From positions 487,162-551,161 of the forward strand of contig NW_005196603.1 in assembly GCF_000372725.1 (NCBI RefSeq): a stretch of DNA of 64,000 nt, written 5' to 3'. This DNA is from Emiliania huxleyi CCMP1516. Taxonomy: Eukaryota; Haptophyta; Isochrysidales; Noelaerhabdaceae. Positions 1 to 9,358 of the stretch are shown one piece after another. Position numbers and translations under genes: made by a program. Under the pieces are notes generated by a model. The model made no database searches, was not told the DNA's origin, and saw only the letters and a program-made list of their open reading frames with translations. Numbering within the stretch: the stretch's first letter is position 1; each line of letters starts with the position of its first letter.

Positions 1-160
1 GGCGGGGGCAGATGCCCTTGGGCTCTGTCTCCGGCCTGTTCCCTGTCTCCTCCTGTCGTGTCGTGGGTGTTTTGTTTCTTTTTTGAGAGCTAGCGGTAGG
101 AATCCGGGCCCTGCTCCCCCCCCCCTCCCCGAGGGGAGATGAGAGCTAGGCCCCCCCCCA

Positions 161-377
161 TGACGAGCAGCGCCAGCTGCTGCCGAAGAAGATCGAGGCC
201 TTCGCTGGGCGGCGCGTCGTCGCTGTCTCGGCTGGAAGCTGCCACAGCCTCGCCCTCGCCGCCGATGGCGCTGTTTATGCTTGGGGCGAGGGCGAGCACG
301 GCTGCCTGGGCCACGGAGAGGACCTTTCGAACCAGCTGCTGCCCAAGAAGGTTGAGGCGTGGTCGCCGGGGCCGTGA
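161..377 (+). pseudogene. 3' fragment of an F-box/RCC1 gene (last RCC1 repeat only)
   Basis: Only the end of a propeller gene remains: part of one blade, then the final blade ending PKKVEAWSPGP and a stop. It is the same sequence as the end of the complete gene at 540-1976, at a constant offset of 1599 nt. The homology starts abruptly at 161 after unrelated C-rich DNA. It is therefore a duplication by-product, with no F-box and no start of its own. Seen directly in the sequence; that it is non-functional is inference. Confidence 0.8.
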
Positions 378-539
378 GAAAGCCCGCGCAGTTGGACAAG
401 GAGGGGATGGTCCGGCTTCTCGCGGGCTCAACGAGGAGAGGGTTTGGCTCGGCGTCACGGGCGTGGCGAGCCCGAGGGTGGGCGCGGCGGCGGCGATGGT
501 GGCGAAAGCCGCGGCGGCGCCGAGGAGGCCGCGGCCGCT

Positions 540-1976
540 ATGGAGGCCAAACCGCCGCGCCGCCGCTCGCGCCGCCTCGCCTCCGCCTCGACCGCCGCTC
601 CCTCGCCAGACGCGCCGCCGCCCGCCCGCTTGCTCGACCTCCCCAGGGAGCTCCTCGAGCGCGCCCTCTCTCGCTGCGACAGCCCCGTCGACATCGCTCG
701 CGTCGGGGCCGTCTCGCTCCTCTTTCACTCGCTCGCGGAGCAGGGCATCCGCTTGTGGGCGCAAGAGCGCGGCTTCGAGCTGCCGGCGCAGCCAGAGGAC
801 GAGAGCTGCGCCGTGCGGTGGGTGTGCTATTCGGCGTTGCTGCACGAGTCCAACCCGCCGGCGAGGGCGGCGGGATGCCACTACAGCAGCCTCTTCATTG
901 ACGGCGAGGGGCGGCTCTCGTCGTGCGGCTCGGCGCCGGACTACAACCCAATCCCCGGGCTGCTCGGCCACTGCGAGGGCGTGACGCGGCTCAACACACC
1001 GACCCGCCTCCCGTCGACGCTGGGTGACGAGCGCGCCGTGAGCGTCTCGGTTGGAGGTGGCCACAGCCTCGCCCTCACCGACGGCGGCGCTGTGTGGAGC
1101 TGGGGCGATGGAGACTATGGCACGTTGGGCCACGGCGATCGGCAGGACCAGGGGCAGCCGCAGAAGGTCGAGGCCTTTGGTGGCCAGCGTGTCATGGCTG
1201 TGACGGCTGGAGGCAGTCACAGCCTCGCCCTCACCGCCGATGGCGCCGTTTGGAGCTGGGGCTGGGGCAACTCTGGCTGGCTAGGCCACGGCGACCAGCA
1301 GCGGCAGCTGCTGCCGAAGAAGGTCGAGGCCTTTGCTGGGCGGCGCGTCGTCGCCGTGTCGGCGGGAGGCAACCACAATCTCGCCCTCACCGCCGGCGGC
1401 GCCGTCTGGAGCTGGGGCGATGGAGACTATGGCACGTTGGGCCACGGCGACCAGCAGAACCAGCTGCTGCCCAAGAAGATCGAGGCCTTTGCTGACCAGC
1501 GCGTCGTCGCTGTGTCGGCTGGTTACCAGCACAGCATCGCCATCACCGCCGACGGAGCTGTCTGGAGCTGGGGCAGTGGAGGCTATGGCAAGCTGGGCCA
1601 CTGCGACCAGCAGAGCCAGCTGCGGCCGAAGAAGATCGAGGCCTTTACTGGACAGCGCGTAATCACTGTGTCGGCGGGAGGTAGGCACAGCCTCGCCCTC
1701 GCCGCCGACGGCTCCGTCTGTAGCTGGGGTCGTGGAGGTGATGGCCGGCTGGGCCACGGTGACGAGCAGCGCCAGCTGCTGCCGAAGAAGATCGAGGCCT
1801 TCGCTGGGCGGCGCGTCGTCGCTGTCTCGGCTGGAAGCTGCCACAGCCTCGCCCTCGCCGCCGATGGCGCTGTTTATGCTTGGGGCGAGGGCGAGCACGG
1901 CTGCCTGGGCCACGGAGAGGACCTTTCGAACCAGCTGCTGCCCAAGAAGGTTGAGGCGTGGTCGCCGGGGCCGTGA
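540..1976 (+). CDS. F-box / RCC1-repeat protein, copy 1
   Basis: A 478-residue protein. Residues 1-25 are Arg/Pro/Ala rich. An F-box-like segment follows (LLDLPRELLERALSRCDSP, then DIARVGAVSLLFHSL), then seven blades of about 51 residues of the type RVVAVSAGGxHSLALTADGAVWSWG...LGHGD...LLPKKVEAF, which would close a seven-bladed RCC1 propeller. Proteins of this architecture are typically SCF substrate receptors, with the F-box binding Skp1 and the propeller the substrate; that role is inference. The ATG at 540 is unusual. Paralogues begin MS(K/T/A)PPRRRSRR, but here the first codons (MEA) come from the 3' flank of another copy, joined at about 547. No intron is needed. Confidence 0.85.
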   Translation: MEAKPPRRRSRRLASASTAAPSPDAPPPARLLDLPRELLERALSRCDSPVDIARVGAVSLLFHSLAEQGIRLWAQERGFELPAQPEDESCAVRWVCYSALLHESNPPARAAGCHYSSLFIDGEGRLSSCGSAPDYNPIPGLLGHCEGVTRLNTPTRLPSTLGDERAVSVSVGGGHSLALTDGGAVWSWGDGDYGTLGHGDRQDQGQPQKVEAFGGQRVMAVTAGGSHSLALTADGAVWSWGWGNSGWLGHGDQQRQLLPKKVEAFAGRRVVAVSAGGNHNLALTAGGAVWSWGDGDYGTLGHGDQQNQLLPKKIEAFADQRVVAVSAGYQHSIAITADGAVWSWGSGGYGKLGHCDQQSQLRPKKIEAFTGQRVITVSAGGRHSLALAADGSVCSWGRGGDGRLGHGDEQRQLLPKKIEAFAGRRVVAVSAGSCHSLALAADGAVYAWGEGEHGCLGHGEDLSNQLLPKKVEAWSPGP

Positions 1977-2146
1977 GAAAGCCCGCGCAGTTGGACAAGG
2001 AGGGGATGGTCCGGCTTCTCGCGGGCTCAACGAGGAGAGGGTTTGGCTCGGCGTCACGGGCGTGGCGAGCCCGAGGGTGGGCGCGGCGGCGGCGATGGTG
2101 GCGAAAGCCGCGGCGGCGCCGAGGAGGCCGCGGCCGCTATGGAGGC
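1760..2146 (+). repeat. 387-bp direct repeat, second copy (first copy 161-547)
   Basis: Positions 161-547 and 1760-2146 appear identical over 387 bp, flanking the complete F-box/RCC1 gene. The repeat holds the last RCC1 blade, the stop and about 170 bp of 3' flank. The first copy ends inside the start region of the gene at 540; the second runs into unrelated sequence (gcgggagcgg). The arrangement is expected from a recent tandem duplication or unequal exchange. Confidence 0.85.
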
Positions 2147-2402
2147 GGGAGCGGACGCGACATCATGTGTGTGGCTGCGTTGGCCTTTGAGTCTTGTGCG
2201 TGCCTTGGCTCTTGTGCGTGCTGCCGTGCGAAGAGGCTCTTGGCAGAGAGAGAGGCTATTCCAGAGGCTTCTGTAGTCGCGAGTTTGTGTGTGTTCGCGC
2301 GTCTTGCGAGTCAAAGAGGCAGTCAAAGGCAAATCATGTCGCCGACCGCCGGAGGAAACAAATCTCACGCCGGAATTTGGCTACGATTTTCTTTTTCTCG
2401 CG

Positions 2403-2879
2403 ATGTCCAAACCGCCGCGCCGCCGCTCGCGCCGCCTCGCCTCCGCCTCGACCGCCGCTCCCTCGCCAGACGCGCCGCCGCCCGCCCGCTTGCTCGACCT
2501 CCCCAGGGAGCTCCTCGAGCGCGCCCTCTCTCGCTGCGACAGCCCCGCCGACATCGCTCGCGCCGCGGCCGTCTCGCTCCTCTTCCACGCCTCGCTCGCG
2601 GAGCAGGGCATCCGCTTGTGGGCGCAAGGGCGCGGCTACGAGCTGCTGGCACAGCCAGAGGGCGAGGGCTGCTTCGTGCGGTGGCTGTGCTTTGCCGCGC
2701 TCCTGCGCGAGTCCAACACGCCGGCGAGGGCGGCAGCAGGCGGTCGGCACAGCGTATTTTACGAGCTCTTTTCACGCGTGCTTTTGCCCACTCCGCGCCG
2801 CGATGCGCCCCCTCCCCCTCGCTTTTGCAAAATCCTGCAAAGGTGGGGACGTGTCTGTCCTCGACCCAGCCCTAGCTAG
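2403..2879 (+). pseudogene. Truncated F-box/RCC1 gene (F-box only), copy 2
   Basis: The ATG at 2403 starts MSKPPRRRSRRLAS, and the F-box region is near-identical to copy 1 at an offset of 1860 nt. RCC1 homology stops right after the first blade begins (GGRHS, about 2750). It continues as unrelated Pro/Arg-rich residues to a stop at 2879. The ORF encodes 158 residues. It could make an F-box-only protein that binds Skp1 without a substrate propeller, but a broken duplicate is the simpler reading. Confidence 0.7.
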
Positions 2880-2981
2880 GCATGCATTCTGTGGTTTCTG
2901 TTTTACTCCTACCTGCGTGTGGCAAGTATGAAATCACCGTCGAGGACTAGTCGGCCGTCCGCTACCCTGCGCAATCGAATA

Positions 2982-3773
2982 ATGCTTCGCGCCTTGATAC
3001 TATCCAGCCTCCTCGCGGCCTCGGCGCGCGCGGCCTGCCCCACCTCGGCTGGCGACCCGATCACGACGTTCGACGGCGTCTCGACCCGCTACTGGCTTCC
3101 GAACGGCACCGAGACAGAGCTCTTCCGCTTGGGCGACATTGCTCTCGTGGGCACCGCCGGCCCGACGCCTGGCTACAATGAGTCCTTCGGCGAGTGGCTT
3201 CACGCCGTGCGGCTGATCAAAGAGGGGTCGGCCATTCTACACGTCGCCGTCAACCACACCGTTCGTCTCAACGAACCGCGCAACAACATGACCGCACTGC
3301 GCGCCCTGGCCGTCCGGCTTGCTGGAGCGGCACTGAATGGGTCCGGCAAGGAGGAGAGTGGAGGCGTATCCGTGTCGGTCGAGCTGGACTTGACGCACGC
3401 GGTCCCAGTCGAAAACCTCCGTGTAGCCGTTGGTGACCAGCTCGGACTCGTGATTCGCTCCTCTGTGGCGCGCAAGTTTGCAGACAAGGCGGAGCAGGCC
3501 AAGCACATCCACCTCGACCTCGAGTGGACGCACATCGCGCGCAGGGAGGAGGCGCGCGGCGTGCTGCCCGAGATCTGGGGCCTTGCGCCAATATCAGCGG
3601 CGACCAAGACCATGCTACATCCACCTTCCGGCCGCCGCTTGAACGACGAGGACTGCCCGCCCGAATCCAGCTCTCAGCGGGGAAGCACGTGCTGCTGCGA
3701 CTTTTGCTGCTTTGGCACCTGCCCTAACCCGGACTATTTCGCCGGCACATTGCCCATCTGCTGCGGCCGCTGA
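2982..3773 (+). CDS. Secreted Cys-rich protein of unknown function
   Basis: I chose the ATG at 2982 because it starts a classical signal peptide (MLRALILSSLLAASARAAC). An in-frame GTG at 2919 would add 21 residues in front. The mature part has FDGVSTRYWLPNGTETELF, several N-glycosylation sequons (NGT, NES, NHT, NMT, NGS) and a C-terminal Cys cluster with the pattern CCCDFCCFGTCPN...ICCGR. The length is 263 residues in one exon. The family is unknown to me; an extracellular or cell-surface protein is inferred from the signal peptide and cysteines. It lies between the truncated F-box gene and an inverted F-box/RCC1 copy. Confidence 0.7.
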   Translation: MLRALILSSLLAASARAACPTSAGDPITTFDGVSTRYWLPNGTETELFRLGDIALVGTAGPTPGYNESFGEWLHAVRLIKEGSAILHVAVNHTVRLNEPRNNMTALRALAVRLAGAALNGSGKEESGGVSVSVELDLTHAVPVENLRVAVGDQLGLVIRSSVARKFADKAEQAKHIHLDLEWTHIARREEARGVLPEIWGLAPISAATKTMLHPPSGRRLNDEDCPPESSSQRGSTCCCDFCCFGTCPNPDYFAGTLPICCGR

Positions 3774-4536
3774 GAAGCGCTGCTCGACGAGCACCACTTG
3801 ACAGTGCACTGTGGGCGATAAAATACGGTGACCGCTATTACGTCTGGTTCTGGGCGATGGTGATGGGGATGTGGATGTGGGAGCAGTACATGTATTTGAG
3901 ATGGTAGCCGTGAGCAGATCGCGTCGCAAGTGGCAAAGAGGCTGTCTTGCACTGCTGCAGTATCCATAACTGAGCCGGTAGGTCCGAGCCCCCCACGCGC
4001 CCCAGGCAGTGAGTGTGCACGGTAGAGCCGTAGGTTCGTTGTGTTTGAGCCATCAGATCCCCCAAGGTCGACGACCCCGCTCAGCCATGGTATCCGATAC
4101 CTGGTACACACAGGCCGTCACGCCTCTACTCGGCGGCCAAGACGAAAGAAAACAAGTTTGCCCCGGACTCCGGCTCGGCCGACCCCCCTCAAACTCAGTT
4201 GCTACTCCCCGCGCCTGCGCCCCTCTAGAGTGTCGCCGATCAGCGCGGCGAACGCCGAGCCGGGCCGCCGCATCAGAGCAAGCTGCCACGGCCGACCGAT
4301 TCGCCTTGGCGGTCGCCGCCTCCACCCCCCCCCCCCCCCCACAGCAGCCTCCGCCGCAGCCTCGGCGGTCGCCACCTCGGCGACAGCCTCAGCCAACGCA
4401 GCCTCGTCCTCTGCCGCCTCCACCGCCACTGCTGCCGCGCCCACCCTCGGGCTCGGCCCCGCCGAACCGAATCCTCTCCTCGTTGAGAGTGCCGCGAGAA
4501 GTCTGAGCATCCCCTCCTTGTCCAACTGCGCGAACC
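3774..4536. other. Spacer between secreted-protein gene and inverted RCC1 copy
   Basis: No gene is supported. The right part (about 4440-4536) is the inverted counterpart of the 3' flank of F-box/RCC1 copy 1. A homopolymeric C run lies at about 4325-4340. The conserved flank carries an ORF discussed in the findings. Confidence 0.6.
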
Positions 4537-5976
4537 TCACTGCCCCGGCGCCCACGCCTCGATCTTCTTGGGCAGCAGCTGGTTCGACAGGTCCTCTCCG
4601 TGGCCTAGGCAGCCGCGGCGGCCCTCGCCCCAGGAGAAGACGGCGCCGTCGGCGGTGCGGGCGAGGCTGTGTTCGCCTCCAGCCGACACAGCGACGACGC
4701 GCTGGTCAGCCAAGGCCTCGACCTTCTTGGGCAGCAGTTGCTCCTGCTCGTCGCCGTGGCCCAGATTGCCGTAGGTTCCACCGCCCCAGCTCCAGACGGC
4801 GCCGTCGGCGGTGAGGGCGAGGCCCTGGAAGGATCCAGCCGACACAGCGACGGCGCGCTGGCCGGCAAAGGCCTCGACCTTCTTGGGCAGCAGCTGGCGC
4901 TGCTGGTCGCCGTGGCCCAGCTGGCCGTGGCCTCCATTGCCCCAGCTCCAGACAGCGCCGTCGGCGGTGAGGGCGAGGCTGTGCAGGTAACCAGCCGACA
5001 CAGCGATGGCCCGCTGCCCCGCCAACGCCTCGATCTTCTTGGGCAGCAGCAGGTTCTGCTGGTCGCCGTGGCCCAGCTTGCCTAAGTCTCCCCAGCCCCA
5101 GCTCCAGACACTGCCGTCAGCGGTGAGGGCGAGGCTGTGGTATCCCCCAGCCGACACAGCGAGGACGCGCTGGTCAGCAAAGGCCTCCACCTTCTTCGGC
5201 AGCAGCTGGTTCTGCTGGTCGCCGTGGCCCAGCGGGCATTCGCCTCCATTGCCCCAGCTCCAGAGGGCTCCGTCAGCGGTGAGGGCGAGGCTGTGGTATG
5301 TTCCCGCCGACACAGCGACCGCGCGCTGGTCAGCAAAGGCCTCGACCTTCTTCGGCAGCAGCTGGTCCTGATCGTCGCCGTGGCCCAGGCTGCCCAATAA
5401 TGCCCCAAAGGAGCCACTGCCCCAGCTCCAGACAGCTCCGTCGGCGGCGAGGGCAAGGCTGTGGCCTGTTCCCGCCGACACGCTCACGGCGCGCTCGCCG
5501 CCCAGCGTCGAAGGGAGGCGTGTCGGCGTGTTGAGCCGCGTCACGCCCTCGCCGTGGCCGAGGAGCCCTGGGACGGTTTCCGCTGAGCCGCACGACGAGG
5601 GCCGCCCCTCGCCAACGATGAAGAGGCTGTGCCAATTGCCTGCCGCCGCCCTAGCCGGCGGGTTGGACTCGCGCAGCAGCGCAGCGAAGCACAGCCACCG
5701 CACGGCGCAGCCCTCGTCCTCTGGCTGCGCCGGCAGCTCGAAGCCGCGCTCTCGCGCCCACAAGCGGATGCCCTCCAGTGCAAGCGAGGCGTGGAAGAGC
5801 AGCGAGACGGCCGCGACGCGAGCGATGTGGGCGGGGTCGCAGCGAGAGATGACGCGCGCGAGAAGCTCAAGGGGCAGGTCGGTGAGGCGGGCGGGCGGCG
5901 GCGTGCTTTGCGAGGAAGCGACGGAGGAGGCGGGGAAGCGGCGCGAGCGGCGCGAGCGGCGCGGCGGGGTGGACAT
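4537..5976 (-). CDS. F-box / RCC1-repeat protein, copy 3 (inverted)
   Basis: A 479-residue, single-exon protein starting MSTPPRRSRRSRR at 5976. The F-box-like segment is LTDLPLELLARVISRCDPAHIARVAAVSLLFH, at roughly residues 29-60. Seven RCC1 blades follow and fill the rest to APGQ-stop. One blade has a 5-residue insertion (SFGALLGSLGHGDD). Organisation matches copies 1 and 4, and similarity to copy 1 continues past the stop into the 3' flank, so the duplicated unit included downstream DNA. Probable SCF substrate receptor (inference). Confidence 0.85.
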   Translation of the reverse strand: MSTPPRRSRRSRRFPASSVASSQSTPPPARLTDLPLELLARVISRCDPAHIARVAAVSLLFHASLALEGIRLWARERGFELPAQPEDEGCAVRWLCFAALLRESNPPARAAAGNWHSLFIVGEGRPSSCGSAETVPGLLGHGEGVTRLNTPTRLPSTLGGERAVSVSAGTGHSLALAADGAVWSWGSGSFGALLGSLGHGDDQDQLLPKKVEAFADQRAVAVSAGTYHSLALTADGALWSWGNGGECPLGHGDQQNQLLPKKVEAFADQRVLAVSAGGYHSLALTADGSVWSWGWGDLGKLGHGDQQNLLLPKKIEALAGQRAIAVSAGYLHSLALTADGAVWSWGNGGHGQLGHGDQQRQLLPKKVEAFAGQRAVAVSAGSFQGLALTADGAVWSWGGGTYGNLGHGDEQEQLLPKKVEALADQRVVAVSAGGEHSLARTADGAVFSWGEGRRGCLGHGEDLSNQLLPKKIEAWAPGQ

Positions 5977-6105
5977 CGCGAGGAAAAGAAAAGTCGTGTA
6001 GGAATCGTGTGTTTGGTGTCATGTTGTGTGTGCCTTCGCTTGTTCCTATTAACAACGAAGTCCAGCAGAAAGCCGCGAGATACTTTTTTTATCCTTTGGC
6101 CGCGT

Positions 6106-6440
6106 TGGGTAGGCCGGTGAGATTGCTAGAGGTGGAGCAAGCTGCTCTAGCCTCACATGTCACTTCCTGTCGTCTGTTGTTTGAGTTGTGCCCTTGTTTG
6201 TGCCCTTGGCACCGTGGAGTGCTGGGGGTGGCGACAGGGAGGATGTGGCCCTGAGTTATGTGTACGCCGACTCAGGGTGTGTGGCAGCCAGCTGGCTGTG
6301 TGTCTTGTGAGCCTGTTTGTGTCTGTGTGTCGCTCGTGCGTGTCGTCATCATCTGTCCAGCGTCCACCCATACCGCGTTGGTGTCCAGTCCGAGCCTGGC
6401 TGTTCTTCACCTTTCTACCTACCTACTGTTGGGTAGCGAC
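6106..6440 (+). repeat. Dispersed repeat family A, copy 1
   Basis: About 330 bp, beginning near GTGAGATTGCTAGAGG and ending in CTACCTACCTAC. Other copies are at 16755-17130 (+), 29885-30260 (-) and a partial one at 13301-13439, where it forms an intron of the PDZ-TBC gene. This copy is bounded by the direct repeat gttgggtag (about 6105 and 6429), a plausible target duplication. The left end carries an inverted motif GCTAGAG...CTCTAGC. Confidence 0.75.
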
Positions 6441-6622
6441 AGTCGGGGGGGCGCCGCTGCTCGGCCAGCGAGTCGTGGTCGGCGGGCTCTCCTCCCGCCC
6501 CGCCCGCGCTAAACGGGCAGCGGGCGTGGCGCGGAGCTTCGAGGGCGGGCGGTACGCTGTAGGGCGGCGGGCGGGTCAACGCGACGTACGAGAGAGACGA
6601 GGTGAGCGGCCTCGCGCTGCTG

Positions 6623-7585
6623 ATGAACGCCGCCCGCTACGGCCATGAGCGGGTGGTCGAGTTGTTGCTGCGTCACGGCGCGGAGATCAACCTGCAGAAC
6701 AGCAGCGGCTGCACCGTGCTGATGATCGCCGCCCAGGATGGCCACGAGCGGTTGGTCGACCTACTGATTCGGCACGGCGCGGAGATCAACCAGCAGAGCA
6801 GCGACGGCTGCACCGCGCTGATGCTCGCCGCCTTCTTCAACCACCCCGCCGTCGTGCGACGCTTGCTGCGGGCGGGCGCAGCTGCTGCGGCGCGCAATGT
6901 TGACGGCAAGACAGCGCTGCAGATGGCCAAGGAAAAGGGCCACACCGAGTGCTTGTGCGCCCTCGAGGAGCATGCGGCAGCGGAGGCGGCGGCTGCGAAG
7001 GCGGCGAGGGGGGCGGCGGAGGCGGAGGCGGCGGAGGCGAGGGAGGCGGAGAGAGCGGCGGCAGAGGCGGAGGCGGCGCGGCATGCCGAGGCGCTGCTGG
7101 CAGAGGAGGAGGCGGAGAAGGAGGCAGGGCGCGCGAAGGAGAGCAAGAAGGGGAAGAAGAAGAAGAAGAAGGGGAAGGGCGGCGGGGGCGGCGCGGGGCC
7201 GTCGCAGGAGCCCGAGGATGAGGCAGCGCTGGCGGCTGGAGAGGAGGCGGAGTTGGCGGCGGCGCTAGAGGAGAGCGCGAGGCTGGAGGAGGAGAGGCGG
7301 GCGCCCGACGAGCAAGTGTCGTCCTCTTCGGCTGCAGAGAGGCCGCCTCCGGTGGAGGAGGAGGAGCCGCCGGCCGACTTCATTTGCCCGATCACAACCG
7401 AGGTGATGAGCGACCCGGTGACGGCGGCGGATGGGCACTCATACGAGCGTTCAGCGATCGAGCGCTGGCTCGCGACCAAGTCGACAAGCCCTCTTACGGG
7501 CGAGGAGCTCGAATTCACTCGGCTCTTCCCAAACCACACACTCCGCCGGATGATCCGACAGTGGCAAGAAGCCGCTCGCGCCTGA
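6623..7585 (+). CDS. Ankyrin-repeat U-box protein (probable E3 ubiquitin ligase)
   Basis: Three clear ankyrin repeats (MNAARYGHERVVELLLRHGAE; MIAAQDGHERLVDLLIRHGAE; MLAAFFNHPAVVRRLLRAGA) and a partial fourth (GKTALQMAKEKGHTECLCAL) precede a long Ala/Glu coiled coil with a KKGKKKKKKGKG stretch. A C-terminal U-box follows (DFICPITTEVMSDPVTAADGHSYERSAIERWL). U-boxes recruit E2 enzymes without zinc; ankyrins would bind the substrate (inference). The ATG at 6623 gives 320 residues. The frame stays open up to 6563 with ankyrin-like residues (VNATYERDEV), so a 5' exon is probably missing or lies across repeat A. Confidence 0.8.
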   Translation: MNAARYGHERVVELLLRHGAEINLQNSSGCTVLMIAAQDGHERLVDLLIRHGAEINQQSSDGCTALMLAAFFNHPAVVRRLLRAGAAAAARNVDGKTALQMAKEKGHTECLCALEEHAAAEAAAAKAARGAAEAEAAEAREAERAAAEAEAARHAEALLAEEEAEKEAGRAKESKKGKKKKKKGKGGGGGAGPSQEPEDEAALAAGEEAELAAALEESARLEEERRAPDEQVSSSSAAERPPPVEEEEPPADFICPITTEVMSDPVTAADGHSYERSAIERWLATKSTSPLTGEELEFTRLFPNHTLRRMIRQWQEAARA

Positions 7586-7942
7586 CACGCTTGTGGCGGG
7601 CTGGGGCGGACTGAAGTCACTGGTCAAATCTCAAATCGTTGAGTCGCCGACCACACCCACAAAGAACCCTGCACAAAGACCGCAGGGCGGGGACCTGTTC
7701 CTTTTTACCCATCTCCTAGTAGACTGCCGGTTTTATTTATTTATTTATGAAGCTTCCCCGTGCGCGGGTTACCCCGCACACGGGTCAGCCTGCCAGCCAC
7801 GTATCCACGCAAGCGTGGTCCGCGCGCATGGCATACAGGCGTCCGCCAGACAGCGCAGAGGCTAGGCGACCGGGGAAGGACTAGCTCAAGGGCAACATGC
7901 TACTCGAGTAGAAAGAGAACTCGTGTTCACGGGCCTCTCGCG

Positions 7943-9358
7943 ATGTCTGCCCCGCGGCGCCGCTCGCGCCGCCTCGCCTCCTCCGCCTCCGCCGCGCCCT
8001 CGCCAGACACGCCGCCGCCCGCCCGCCTCCTCGACCTCCCCACCGACCTCCTCGTGCGCGTCGTCTCTCGCTGCGACCCCGTCGACATCGCTCGCGTCGC
8101 GGCCGTCTCGCTGCTCTTCCACGCCTCGCTCGCGAGGGAGGGCATCCGCTTGCGGGCGCAAGAGCGCGGCTTCGAGCTGCCGGCGCAGCCAGAGGGCGAG
8201 GGCTGCGCCGTGCGGTGGCTGTGCTTGTCTGCGCTGCTGCGCGAGTCCAACCCGCCGGCGAGGGTGGCGGCCGGCGAACGGCACAGCCTCTTCATCGTTG
8301 GCGAGGGGCGGCTCTCGTCGTGCGGCTGTGCTCACGTCCCAGGCCTGCTTGGCCACGGCGAGGGCGTGACGCGGCTCAACACGCCTACGCGCCTCCCTTC
8401 TTCGCTGGGTGAGCGCGCCGTAAGCGTGTCGGCTGGAGACGCGCACAACCTCGCCCTCACCGCCGACGGAGCTGTCTGGAGCTGGGGCTATGGAGTCTGC
8501 GGCCGGTTGGGCCACGGCGACGAGCAGAGCCAGCTGCTGCCGAAGAAGGTCGAGGCCTTGGTTGCCCAGCGCGTCATCGCCGTGTCGGCTGGAGTCATGC
8601 ATAGCCTCGCCCTCACCGCCGACGGAGCCGTCTGGAGCTGGGGCAATGGAGCCTTTGGCCGGTTGGGCCACGGCGACCAGGAGGACCAGCTGCTGCCGAA
8701 GAAGGTCGAGGCCTTGGTTGACCAGCGCGTCGTCGCCGTGTCGGCTGGAGGCATCCACAGCCTCGCCCTCACCGCCGACGGCGCCGTCTGGAGCTGGGGC
8801 GATGGAGACTACGGCAAGCTGGGCCACGGCGACGAGCAGCGCCAACTGCTGCCCAAGAAGGTCGAGGCCTTCGCTGGGCGGCGCGTCATCGCTGTGTCGG
8901 CTGGATATAGCCACAGCCTCGCCCTCACCGCCGACGGAGCTGTCTGGAGCTGGGGCAACAGCTACTTTGGCCGGCTGGGCCACGGCGACCAGCAGAACCA
9001 GCTGCTTCCCAAGAAGGTCGAGGCCTTTGCTGGGCAGCGCGTCGTCGCTGTGTCGGCAGGAGCGTACCACAGCCTCGCCCTCTCCGCCGACGGCGCCGTC
9101 CGGAGCTGGGGTCGTGGACGCTTTGGCATGTTGGGCCACGGCGACCAGCAGGAACAGCTGCTGCCCAAGAAGGTCGAGGCGTTGGCGGGACAGTGCGTCG
9201 TCGCTGTGTCGGCGGGAGGCAACCACAACCTCGCCATCACCGCCGACGGCGGCGTCTTTACTTGGGGCAAGGGCGAACACGGCTGCTTAGGCCACGGAGA
9301 GGACGAGTCGAACCAGCTGCTGCCCAAGAAGGTCGAGGTGTGGGCGCAGGGGCGCTGA
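7943..9358 (+). CDS. F-box / RCC1-repeat protein, copy 4
   Basis: A 471-residue, single-exon protein starting MSAPRRRSRRLASS. The F-box-like segment is LLDLPTDLLVRVVSRCDPVDIARVAAVSLLFH. Seven RCC1 blades follow with the repeated HSLALTADGAVWSWG...LGHGDQ...QLLPKKVEAF pattern. It is the most complete and regular copy, and its 3' flank does not resemble that of copies 1 and 3. The last blade switches from WSWG to FTWG, as in the other copies (YAWG, FSWG), which marks it as the closing blade. Function inferred as above. Confidence 0.87.
   Translation: MSAPRRRSRRLASSASAAPSPDTPPPARLLDLPTDLLVRVVSRCDPVDIARVAAVSLLFHASLAREGIRLRAQERGFELPAQPEGEGCAVRWLCLSALLRESNPPARVAAGERHSLFIVGEGRLSSCGCAHVPGLLGHGEGVTRLNTPTRLPSSLGERAVSVSAGDAHNLALTADGAVWSWGYGVCGRLGHGDEQSQLLPKKVEALVAQRVIAVSAGVMHSLALTADGAVWSWGNGAFGRLGHGDQEDQLLPKKVEALVDQRVVAVSAGGIHSLALTADGAVWSWGDGDYGKLGHGDEQRQLLPKKVEAFAGRRVIAVSAGYSHSLALTADGAVWSWGNSYFGRLGHGDQQNQLLPKKVEAFAGQRVVAVSAGAYHSLALSADGAVRSWGRGRFGMLGHGDQQEQLLPKKVEALAGQCVVAVSAGGNHNLAITADGGVFTWGKGEHGCLGHGEDESNQLLPKKVEVWAQGR

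Noticed and set aside
4041-4814. Plus-strand frame opposite F-box/RCC1 copy 3
   Set aside because: It is a shadow of the RCC1 gene and its flank, with Ser/Arg/Pro composition and no domain.
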